Shown here piece after piece: positions 48,112 to 56,401 of a DNA stretch of 64,000 nt; position 1 is the first letter of the stretch, and every line of letters starts with the position of its first letter. Source of the stretch: Angomonas deanei (lineage: Eukaryota > Euglenozoa > Kinetoplastea > Trypanosomatida > Trypanosomatidae). The notes beneath the pieces are model-generated. The model made no database searches, was not told where the DNA came from, and saw nothing but the letters and a program-made list of their open reading frames with translations. Position numbers and translations under genes: made by a program. The stretch is taken from assembly GCA_903995115.1 (NCBI GenBank), contig LR877155.1, positions 622,501 through 686,500 on the forward strand, given 5' to 3'.

Positions 48112-48740
48112 ATGATTTCAATAGAAACGGTTCCAGAGAATACCCTCATTGGGTTCAAAGCCCTACCCACGCATGATGTGCAAAGAGCCATAGAGAATAT
48201 GGCCGCCCTTCCATCGCTCACCCACTGGTCAGCCCTCTACCCGCAGCTGTCGCTCCGCTCCTCGGTTCACTATTTACCAAATCAGTGGGAGCGAGGGGAA
48301 GTGGAGGCCTCCATTGCGCTGCTGTACAACACGGTTCCCCTCCGCGTGATCGTCTGCCGCGACAGCCGGATGAGCTCGTCGATGAGCAGTGACGACAAGG
48401 CGGCCGCTCTGAGGGAGATTTTACTCCGAGAGGCACACATTGACTTGGGCGGGGCACTTTTGATGGAGGGTTGGGTACGAAAGGGTTTGTACTCTGCATG
48501 CTGGACGCGGAGGACTATGAGATGATCATCCCGCACAACTGTTGTGGCGCGATTCGGGGTGAGGTGGCGTTTCGGTGCAGGAACAGCGCCACTCTTCCAG
48601 AGTGCACAGGGGAGGTGGTGGGCCATCGTCTACTGCCGGCGACAGTGCTCGATCCCATCGAGTTGGGCGAGCAGTTAGAGAAATTATTCGACGGGCCTGC
48701 CACTTGTCAAGAATTGCGAAATTTGTTGCACCTACAATGA
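48112..48740 (+). CDS. Hypothetical protein, one-base frame break near 48478-48485
   Basis: Two frames join into a protein of about 209 residues. The first (MISIETVPENTLIGFKALPT) ends in LLMEGWVRKG. The second resumes with FVLCMLDAEDYEMIIPHNCC and runs to LRNLLHLQ. The join falls at AAAGGG (about 48480-48485); one extra A would restore reading as VRKGFVLCML. I recognise no domain. Both parts have similar composition (Leu/Glu/Arg-rich, a few Cys), supporting one gene. The start at 48112 is the first ATG of the first frame after the T-tract at 47942-47957 and AG sites at about 47998 and 48018. Confidence 0.6.
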
Positions 48741-48903
48741 CCGATACCGGTCTTCTACTTTTTAAAAAAAAAAAATGAGCTAAAAGTAATGAGGCTCTGA
48801 TTTTGCGTTTACACTTCTTCCTGAATTCCTGAAAGTCAATTTCCCCTCCCCTCCTTTTCGTGTTCCCGGAAGCCACCATAGGAAGGGACTTTATAATTCC
48901 TTT

Positions 48904-50076
48904 ATGCAGTGCAGCGATGATTGGAGCACCCAAAACAATGAAGAGTTTGGTAGATGCGTAGACAGCTTTCTGATGGCCCCTCTACCCCAATGTCTGCAGT
49001 CATTGACCACCGTCCCGGCTGGTGCACAGGAGGTCGCAGGTGGAAAGGTGACATTAGTATTTCCCGGGGACACGCCGTCCAAAGGGAAGCGAGCGGTGCC
49101 CATTTATGAAGCGCTGCTGGACAAGGGGCGGAAGTCGGAGGAACAGAAAATTCTGCGCAGGGAGATGGCGATACGCGATGAACTGTCCGCGCTCCAACCC
49201 TCCCCCTGCATTAACTTGAGTGGACGTAGCGTAGGCTCTGGTAAGATAGGAAGAGAGGGACGCATTGAAGACAAACTCCTTTCGCGTGCAAAGGAAAACG
49301 AAACAAGATGGCAGGAACATGTAAAGGAGGTTATTCGATCAAAGGAGGAAAAGGAGTCGGTTGGGTTGACCTTCAAACCGACGATCACCAATAAAGGCAA
49401 GTCGTCCAACGCTAAATTTAGAACGGAGGCGGAGAACTACAGAAACCGCCTCCTTCAGAAGAGGGCGGAGGCGATGGCGGACCAGTACAATAGGGAGACC
49501 CAAGGTAGGGAGGCAAGCCGTGGCATACCAACCATCTCCCCGCATTCACGGAGACTGATGTCACGGTCCCATCTTCGTAGTCCTCCTCGGACGAATAGGT
49601 CTCGCGGGGAGGAGCATCTGGACCAGCACTGTACGCACAAACCAGAGATCACACGAGCGGCGCGCCGCGCAAAACCGCGATACAACGATCCCGTCAGCTC
49701 TCCTCGCTCCACGGCGGAGAAGGAGGAGTGGTTCCATCCCAGGTTGAACCAAAAGAGCGTTGAGATTGCCGACTCGCTGCCGACCACCTCGTGGGAGCGA
49801 CTTCAGTCTACCGAGTGTAATGACAGAGATGCCGACGATAGCGCCCGACATTCCCCTCGCCGTATAGCAGACTTGTACTTGACCGGCAACTATTTTAGCA
49901 GGCTGGACGAGGAGAATTCTTTCAGCGCCGCGACACCTAGCGGCAACTTTCGAGACCCTACACAGCGGACGGGGAGTACCGCCCGTACTCTTCATCACCG
50001 TCTAATTCTGTCTTTCGAAGTGTGTACGATTCATTGTAAACTAGATAGTAGATGCACCCATTTGCTTATTTGTTGA
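48904..50076 (+). CDS. Cytoskeleton-type protein with F-x-P motifs; true C-terminus uncertain
   Basis: The 390-residue, charged, mostly helical or disordered protein has no known domain. It holds three short motifs of a kind common in kinetoplastid cytoskeletal or flagellar proteins: LTFKPTITNKG (about residue 154), HKPEITRAARRAK and FHPRLNQKSVEIADSL. Near the end the annotated frame becomes Cys/His/Leu-rich and ends in THLLIC, unlike the rest. In a frame shifted by one base from about 49955, the sequence reads PYTADGEYRPYSSSPSNSVF and ends RSVYDSL with a stop at 50037-50039, which looks more natural. A missing base near GAGACCC would explain this. Confidence 0.6.
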   Translation: MQCSDDWSTQNNEEFGRCVDSFLMAPLPQCLQSLTTVPAGAQEVAGGKVTLVFPGDTPSKGKRAVPIYEALLDKGRKSEEQKILRREMAIRDELSALQPSPCINLSGRSVGSGKIGREGRIEDKLLSRAKENETRWQEHVKEVIRSKEEKESVGLTFKPTITNKGKSSNAKFRTEAENYRNRLLQKRAEAMADQYNRETQGREASRGIPTISPHSRRLMSRSHLRSPPRTNRSRGEEHLDQHCTHKPEITRAARRAKPRYNDPVSSPRSTAEKEEWFHPRLNQKSVEIADSLPTTSWERLQSTECNDRDADDSARHSPRRIADLYLTGNYFSRLDEENSFSAATPSGNFRDPTQRTGSTARTLHHRLILSFEVCTIHCKLDSRCTHLLIC

Positions 50077-50218
50077 ATTGCTCTATACAACACACCACAT
50101 GCTCTTGTGAGACGGTTTTGTGGACCGTTCCATCTTGTTCATACAAATCGATCCCTTCCCCTCCATTCTTTTTTTTTTTTTTTCCCAATGCTGGACGCGA
50201 CAATAGTACATTTTTTAC

Positions 50219-51373
50219 ATGTCAGCCGATCAACAAGAAGGTGTCGCGGAGCTGCAAAACTCTCACGTGGACCCTAGTAGAGAGGATCTACCCGAACTCA
50301 ACACATCCACCCGATTAGATCAGTTGGCCACTCCGAAGAGGCGAGCGAGCCGGAGTAACTCCCACTCCAGGAAGGAGGTGGTACTCAACTTCACGGAGGA
50401 GGAGCAGAGAGACGCCGAGGCGCGGGAGCAGAGCCTGCGGTCTACGCTTTCAGGGGAGGCGAAGCGCTCGCCCCGGCAGTCCCCTCCGCGGGAGATCATC
50501 GGTAAGGATGGTAAGCCGATTGAGGTGCCACAGCCAAACTATGGGCGCGTCATCAATTTCACAGAGGAGCAGGAACGGGATGCGGCGGCGCAGCGGAAAA
50601 CTTCCCCAAGAAAAAAATCCGTCAAAACGGTGGTGAACCCAAAGAGCGAGCCTGTGGCGGTGTCGCCCGGGGGTGTGCCCGCCAAGGTCAGCGTCCGACC
50701 GACCAGAACCCCAGTGGGCCAACATAGCAATGACAGTATCGATCGTCTGTCCCAACCCAAGAGGCGCTCCGACGTGGAAAAGGATGCGGTTCTGAATTCG
50801 TTCAAGAATAAGCGACGGTCAAGCTACGGGGGGACGACGGTGGTGTCACCCCTGAAGAAGGAGGGAGGCAGCTCCCCACGGGAGCCCCAGAGGGGTCCCT
50901 CCCAGCGTCCCACTACGCCGCGCGGGAGTGTCACCGCGCAGACGGCCCGACAGCAACCAATCGCGCCGGTGCGCACTCCTCCGCCCCCGGCTAGGGCACC
51001 CCGTCCAAGTGGTGGTCCGAAAACAGGGGCAAAGTCTGTTGATGCGACGAAACAAAATGTAGTGGCTGCCACCGTGACAACACACCCCAACAAAAACCCC
51101 ATGAGACCACCAATGCAGGTGAAGACTCGTCGTTTCACTCCAAAAGAAGAAACCCCCCAACCCGACGGCGGTGCCGACGCACCACAGCCAGTGGCGGCGG
51201 CTCCTGTGTACGCCGCAAAGCGTAAGACCCCCGGCACAGGTGCGCAGGCACAGCCGGCGCCAACCGAGAAGCGCGAGACTTCTCATGCGGAGAGTCATTC
51301 TCCTTCCCCCGATCAAGGTGTAAATAAAAAAGGGACCAAGACTGTTTTCAAGGCTCCCCCCACCCGAAAATAA
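50219..51373 (+). CDS. Basic disordered protein with repeated short motifs
   Basis: The 384-residue protein is Pro/Lys/Ser/Arg-rich without a globular domain. Two kinds of motif repeat: (L/I)D(Q/R)L(A/S)-x-PKRR at about residues 33 (LDQLATPKRRASRSN) and 174 (IDRLSQPKRRSD), and (L/I)NFTEE(E/Q)(Q/E)RDA at about 57 (VLNFTEEEQRDAEAR) and 115 (VINFTEEQERDAAAQ). The end is Pro/Ala-rich and basic. Such proteins often bind microtubules or the flagellar cytoskeleton. It follows directly after another cytoskeleton-type gene, and the T-run at 50169-50183 with AG at 50204-50210 supports the start. Confidence 0.65.
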   Translation: MSADQQEGVAELQNSHVDPSREDLPELNTSTRLDQLATPKRRASRSNSHSRKEVVLNFTEEEQRDAEAREQSLRSTLSGEAKRSPRQSPPREIIGKDGKPIEVPQPNYGRVINFTEEQERDAAAQRKTSPRKKSVKTVVNPKSEPVAVSPGGVPAKVSVRPTRTPVGQHSNDSIDRLSQPKRRSDVEKDAVLNSFKNKRRSSYGGTTVVSPLKKEGGSSPREPQRGPSQRPTTPRGSVTAQTARQQPIAPVRTPPPPARAPRPSGGPKTGAKSVDATKQNVVAATVTTHPNKNPMRPPMQVKTRRFTPKEETPQPDGGADAPQPVAAAPVYAAKRKTPGTGAQAQPAPTEKRETSHAESHSPSPDQGVNKKGTKTVFKAPPTRK

Positions 51374-51582
51374 TCAACAGATCCATTCATGTATTTTCTT
51401 CCACTGTTCATTTTCCTCCTTTTTATTTTTTGGTTGTTCTTAAGCTGTTTGGCGGTGTGCAAGTTACAATCTCCTTATTATCAACTCCCTTTCTCGTATT
51501 CTTTCAAAGTTTTTATCTTTTTATTTTTGTAAACTCTTTTCTTGCTAAATCTTTTATAGTAGTATATATTTATTTTTGCGAA

Positions 51583-53622
51583 ATGGGTCATGGTGCATCA
51601 TCGGTCGATAAGTCGGAGAACGCGGGAAAGACCGAACCAGCCATGGCGCCCCCGGCCGCGGAGGACGTAAAACGAAACCACGTTAACCCTGGCCCGTCGA
51701 TGGAGGCGCCCAAGTTGCTGGGAAAGGAGAAGTACGTGAAGGATTATGGCGCGCTGTGCATGGAGGACCACTCCAACAAAAAAGCCACCGCACTGTTTTT
51801 CTTTTTTTGCGCAAAGGGAACAGAGAATATCACGTTCTCGTTCCGCGACAATACGACAGGAAGTATTTATGCGAAGAGTTTTACAGACGACGAGCTCAAG
51901 GAGGAGAAGGAGGCGCAGGGCGTTGAGTTCGGTTGGGCCCCGTTTTTCAAATCTATTGCAACCGCCGTTATTAAAGGGAAGGTGCCCTTTTCCTCGGAAG
52001 GGGCGAATATCAAAACGGCTTCCTTCCCAGTCGTGAACCCCAAGGAATCCCAAAAAACGTGCACCTTTACCGCCAAGATGAACCTAGTCTCGAGCACGCA
52101 GCACCCCGACAAAAGTGCCATCTTCCAGTACATGACCGAGCCACTGATCCGCGCCATGCAACACTGCCGAAAGAAGGCCACCGAACCGGGAAGTCGGGAG
52201 GAGGGTAGTGCAGAGGTGGAGTGCCGCATGTCCGTCTCGTCGGCCGTGATCAAGTCCAGCAAGGCCAAGATCGATGAGCTAATGCCGCTCGTCCGACCAC
52301 TTCGGGAGGAGTCCGCCATCCGCTCGCACAGCGCCATGACGCTTGGAAGAGATGTGCGCAATATGGAGAAGCGGATCCGCGATCAGATCAACAAGCCAAT
52401 TCAAAAGCACCCCTTCGACGCGCTGTACGACGAGGGTGGCGCACAGTACTTTCAGCACTCCATCTGGAGCCCGGAGCACCGCCCGCAGGAGGAGGAGCCG
52501 GATGCGGTTTTGTCGGAGTGCATAAGAGCGGCCTTTCCCATCGCACCGGGCGAATCCCTAGAGTCTATTTCCAATGTACTGGATCGCCCAGAGCTAAAGA
52601 AGAAGATTGATGAGTGTGGGAATCGCTACGTTATCCAGCAGGCGTTTGATATTTTTAAGGGCATTGACCGGTGGGACTACGACACCATCCAGCTCGAGAT
52701 TATCACCAACGGTAATGCGCTCTTTTACACCACGTATGCGCTCCTGTACAAATTAGACCTCGTCGCCTACTTTAACCTGGATGATCAGGTGGTGCGAAAC
52801 TTTCTCGTCGCGGTGCAGGCGGCCTATCATCCCAATCCGTACCACAATGCGATGCACGGGGCGGATGTGACCCAGATTAACTATTACATTATCATGGTCG
52901 CCGGGCTGTGCGACAAGTGTAAACTGAGCAAGGAGGAGATCTTAGCGGCCCTCATTGGCGGTGCCGTCCACGATTTTGACCACCCCGGGCTAAACAACAA
53001 CTTCCACTCCCGCACCAACTCGTTCCTCGCCACCCTCTACAATGATCGCAGCATCCTCGAAAACCATCACCTCGCCTGCACGTTTGAACTCATCCGAATT
53101 AACCGATATAACATCTTTGCCACCCTCACCCCGGAACAATACCAGGTGGTGCGAGATACGATGGTGGACATGGTGCTGGCGACCGATATGGGAAACCACG
53201 CCAAAATTTTCAAAAATTTCACCGTGCGCATGTCCGAGACACAGGACTGGTCGACGAAGAAGGAGGACGTTCGTCTGGCGCTGAGCATGTCCATCAAGAT
53301 GGCGGATATTTCCAACTGCGCTCGACCAAACCACATTTACGCCGAGTGGGCAAAGAATATTTCGAGGGAGTTTTACCTCCAAGGTGACGCCGAACGAAAG
53401 GTGAACCTGTCCATCTCCCCTTTCATGGACCGCAGCAAGGAGGAGGAGGAGTTTCCCAAAGGTCAAATTTCGTTCATGATGTACATTGTTCAACCAATGA
53501 TAGAAGCCGTTTCCGAGTTCCTGCCGCGCCTAGCCTTCGCTGTTAATTTATGCAATGAGAACAAGGAGTACTGGAAGCGAAAACAGGAAGAGGCTGCCAT
53601 CCAAGACGGTGGCGGCATTTAG
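51583..53622 (+). CDS. Cyclic-nucleotide phosphodiesterase (class I PDE) with N-myristoylation motif
   Basis: The 679-residue protein begins MGHGASS, matching the MGxxxS consensus for N-myristoylation, so membrane (perhaps flagellar) attachment is likely. Residues about 40-190 form a domain without GAF or FYVE features; its pattern is beta-rich followed by helices. The class-I PDE catalytic domain occupies about 340-660: YHNAMHGADVTQINYYI (HNxxHxxDV), GGAVHDFDHPGLNNNF (HDxxH), ENHHLACTFEL, VLATDMGNHAKIF and MADISNCARPNHIYAEW. All metal ligands appear intact. Kinetoplastids hydrolyse cAMP with PDEs of this class. The longer upstream frame is excluded because the ATG at 51583 follows the acceptor-type tract. 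Trypanosome PDE subtype not assigned. Confidence 0.9.
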   Translation: MGHGASSVDKSENAGKTEPAMAPPAAEDVKRNHVNPGPSMEAPKLLGKEKYVKDYGALCMEDHSNKKATALFFFFCAKGTENITFSFRDNTTGSIYAKSFTDDELKEEKEAQGVEFGWAPFFKSIATAVIKGKVPFSSEGANIKTASFPVVNPKESQKTCTFTAKMNLVSSTQHPDKSAIFQYMTEPLIRAMQHCRKKATEPGSREEGSAEVECRMSVSSAVIKSSKAKIDELMPLVRPLREESAIRSHSAMTLGRDVRNMEKRIRDQINKPIQKHPFDALYDEGGAQYFQHSIWSPEHRPQEEEPDAVLSECIRAAFPIAPGESLESISNVLDRPELKKKIDECGNRYVIQQAFDIFKGIDRWDYDTIQLEIITNGNALFYTTYALLYKLDLVAYFNLDDQVVRNFLVAVQAAYHPNPYHNAMHGADVTQINYYIIMVAGLCDKCKLSKEEILAALIGGAVHDFDHPGLNNNFHSRTNSFLATLYNDRSILENHHLACTFELIRINRYNIFATLTPEQYQVVRDTMVDMVLATDMGNHAKIFKNFTVRMSETQDWSTKKEDVRLALSMSIKMADISNCARPNHIYAEWAKNISREFYLQGDAERKVNLSISPFMDRSKEEEEFPKGQISFMMYIVQPMIEAVSEFLPRLAFAVNLCNENKEYWKRKQEEAAIQDGGGI

Positions 53623-54015
53623 ATGTATATTCAGCATTATTTACTGTTACGATTATCATGTACCAAAAGCGTTACTGAAGTTTTTTTTTTTTTAAATTAT
53701 TTTTGATTAACATTATGTATATTTGACGACGTTCTTACATTTTTTTTTTTTTAAATATTTGCGGCAAAACTGTTCAGTCTGATTCCGTCCTACAACTGTT
53801 TGACCACCAGACAGCGAATCTGTTTTTTACTTTTAAAACATTCATTACATTCTGTGATTGACGCCGTTCGCTTTACCTCCTTCGCAGCGGGGCTGAACGT
53901 GTTTCCAAACATGTATTGAAACCGGAAAAGACCTTTTATGCATTATTATTGTTATTATTCCTCGTCTCTCCCCCGCATTCTTTTTTTTTTTTTTTTATTG
54001 TGAAGGTTAAGCTTC
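53623..54015. other. Intergenic, AT-rich
   Basis: No gene is visible in these 393 bases. T-runs lie at 53681-53693, 53740-53752 and 53980-53997; the last is followed by AG at 54003-54009 just before the HSP20 ATG. Confidence 0.6.
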
Positions 54016-54375
54016 ATGTTCGACTTTTTTATGGACCGAGGGGGAAACTTTCCCGCCATGGATCTCTTGGAGTCCGCGGACTCCTACAAGCTGTTTGCCG
54101 ATATGCCTCAGGTGAAAAAAGAAGACATCAAGATTAACACGGAGGAGGGAAACCTCCTTTGCATTTCCGGTAAGCGAATCTCCAACTACTCCAACGAGGA
54201 CCAGCACGATATCGTGTTTAACGAGCGACTGTTTGGCAGCTTCAAGAAGTGCCTACGCTTGAGGGAGCCAATCAACGTGGATGGAGTGTCGGCCCAATTT
54301 CAGGATAACGTGCTGTCGGTTACCATCCCTAAAGTTCAGTCGACCAAGTCAAAGTCGTTCATTGATATCAACTGA
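54016..54375 (+). CDS. HSP20: Small heat-shock protein HSP20 family
   Basis: The 119-residue protein is mostly one alpha-crystallin domain: LFADMPQVKKEDIKINTEEG, LLCISGKRIS, ERLFGSFKKCLRLREPINVD and the G/N-x-L-type strand FQDNVLSVTIPK. Such proteins hold unfolding proteins in oligomers in the cytosol. The N-terminal arm is short and the C-terminal I-x-I motif is missing or reduced to FIDIN, which may limit oligomer size. Kinetoplastids have a similar short HSP20. Confidence 0.9.
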   Translation: MFDFFMDRGGNFPAMDLLESADSYKLFADMPQVKKEDIKINTEEGNLLCISGKRISNYSNEDQHDIVFNERLFGSFKKCLRLREPINVDGVSAQFQDNVLSVTIPKVQSTKSKSFIDIN

Positions 54376-54665
54376 TTTTTGACTCTTTTTTTTTTTTTCA
54401 TCTATTACTATTTCCATGGCCGCCTGCATCGCGCTCATGTCCTTACAGTCTATTTACACTCGCCGGCAGCATTGTGGCCTCTTTTATTATATCTCATTAC
54501 CACATTTTTGTTCATATAAGCAAATTTTCCTTTTTTTTTTTTTGCCTCTATAGAGTTTCGCAGCTGTCAAAACTAATTCATAGCACGTGTTTCACTTTTT
54601 TTCTCACACCACCCTCTTTTTTCTCTTTTTCTTTTCCTGTTTTTACAAGTAGTTCCGAAACAAGA

Positions 54666-55325
54666 ATGCCGAAGGGTAACAACGCCATCCCCCATGTGCA
54701 TCAGAAGAAGCACTGGAACCCATGTTCTTCTCAGAAGGGTAACTACAAGGTTTTCTTGAACCAGCCCGCCCAGAAGATCCGCCGTCGTCGCCTACGTCTC
54801 CAGAAGGCCAAGCGCACGTTCCCCCGCCCTCTGAAGGCCCTCCGCCCTCAGGTGAACTGCCCCACTGTGCGCCACAACATGAAGAAGCGTCTCGGCCGTG
54901 GTTTCACCCCCATCGAGCTCAAGGCTGCCGGTCTGAACCCCCACTACGCTCGCACCATTGGTATCCGCGTGGATAGCCGCCGCCAGAACAAGTCTGAGGA
55001 GGGTCTCAACGTCAACGTTGACCGCCTGAAGACCTACCTCGGCAAGCTCGTGCTGTTCCCCATCAACCACAAGAAGGCTCGCAAGGGTGAGGCTTCTGAG
55101 GAGGAGGTCAAGGCCGCGACCCAGGACCGCTCTCGCTACGGCGATGCTGCGGTCGGTGCCCTCGTGTACCCTGCTGCCGAGGCTCCCCGCGCCGTTTCCG
55201 CTGAGGAGAAGACCAAGAACGTGTTCCGCTTCCTCAAGAAGAACCACTCTGCTGCTCGCTTCTTTGGTGCGCGCACTGCCCGCGCTGCTCGCAAGGCTGC
55301 CGCCGCCGAGGAAAAGAACAAGTAA
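54666..55325 (+). CDS. RPL13: 60S ribosomal protein eL13, copy 1
   Basis: The 219-residue protein starts MPKGNNAIPHVHQKKHWNPC and has the eL13 core blocks RRRRLRLQKAKRTFPRPLKA, LRPQVNCPTVRHNMKKRLGR, FTPIELKAAGLNPHYARTIG and IRVDSRRQNKSEEGLNVNVD. The C-terminus is basic and Ala-rich. The start at 54666 was chosen over the upstream frame because the conserved N-terminus begins here, and the copy 2 start agrees. Codon use is strongly biased to C-ending codons, as expected for high expression. Confidence 0.96.
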   Translation: MPKGNNAIPHVHQKKHWNPCSSQKGNYKVFLNQPAQKIRRRRLRLQKAKRTFPRPLKALRPQVNCPTVRHNMKKRLGRGFTPIELKAAGLNPHYARTIGIRVDSRRQNKSEEGLNVNVDRLKTYLGKLVLFPINHKKARKGEASEEEVKAATQDRSRYGDAAVGALVYPAAEAPRAVSAEEKTKNVFRFLKKNHSAARFFGARTARAARKAAAAEEKNK

Positions 55326-55529
55326 GCCGTTTCGTTTGAACTACTCTTTTGTTTTTTGATTTTTAAATGATTTCTTCCCTATATAAAAAAGGTTTCTTTT
55401 GTTCACTCCCCGGGAGTGAGAGCGTTGAATAAATGTAAAACTGCTTTACTCTTGTTTGATGTTGTCTTTCCCCTTTACATTCCCCCTCCCCCTTTCTGTT
55501 TCTTCTCTAAAAGAGGTAATACAGGTAAA

Positions 55530-56189
55530 ATGCCGAAGGGTAACAACGCCATCCCCCATGTGCATCAGAAGAAGCACTGGAACCCATGTTCTTCTCAGAA
55601 GGGTAACTACAAGGTTTTCTTGAACCAACCCGCCCAGAAGATCCGCCGTCGTCGCCTACGTCTCCAGAAGGCCAAGCGCACGTTCCCCCGCCCTCTGAAG
55701 GCCCTCCGCCCTCAGGTGAACTGCCCCACTGTGCGCCACAACATGAAGAAGCGTCTCGGCCGTGGTTTCACCCCCATCGAGCTCAAGGCTGCCGGTCTGA
55801 ACCCCCACTACGCTCGCACCATTGGTATCCGCGTGGATAGCCGCCGCCAGAACAAGTCTGAGGAGGGTCTCAACGTCAACGTTGACCGCCTGAAGACCTA
55901 CCTCGGCAAGCTCGTGCTGTTCCCCATCAACCACAAGAAGGCTCGCAAGGGTGAGGCTTCTGAGGAGGAGGTCAAGGCCGCGACCCAGGACCGCTCGCGC
56001 TACGGCGATGCTGCGGTCGGTGCCCTCGTGTACCCTGCTGCCGAGGCTCCCCGCGCCGTTTCCGCTGAGGAGAAGACCAAGAACGTGTTCCGCTTCCTCA
56101 AGAAGAACCACTCTGCTGCTCGCTTCTTTGGCGCTCGCACTGCCCGCGCTGCTCGCAAGGCTGCCGCCGCCGAGGAAAAGAACAAGTAA
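55530..56189 (+). CDS. RPL13: 60S ribosomal protein eL13, copy 2
   Basis: The protein is identical in all 219 residues to copy 1. I count four nucleotide differences in 660 (for example at 55628 and 55997), all synonymous. Identity ends almost exactly at the start codon and about five bases after the stop; both UTRs are unrelated. Either recent gene conversion or strong codon-level selection keeps the coding parts the same. Tandem ribosomal-protein pairs are common in kinetoplastids as a way to raise output without promoters. Confidence 0.96.
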   Translation: MPKGNNAIPHVHQKKHWNPCSSQKGNYKVFLNQPAQKIRRRRLRLQKAKRTFPRPLKALRPQVNCPTVRHNMKKRLGRGFTPIELKAAGLNPHYARTIGIRVDSRRQNKSEEGLNVNVDRLKTYLGKLVLFPINHKKARKGEASEEEVKAATQDRSRYGDAAVGALVYPAAEAPRAVSAEEKTKNVFRFLKKNHSAARFFGARTARAARKAAAAEEKNK

Positions 56190-56401
56190 GCATGTGTTAC
56201 CTTATTTATTCATTTTCATTTCTTTCTTTATCTTTAAGGTTTTTCTGCTTGTTCTTCTAACATGTCTGAGCTTTTTTCTCACCGCTATTTGTTTTCTTGT
56301 ACCCGTACAACACTCTCGTTCTATTCCTACCCTCTTTCTTCACGTTGATCAATCAAGAAGCAGTTTTTTTCTTCGTATTTTCCTTTATCTGCGACCCGTC
56401 A

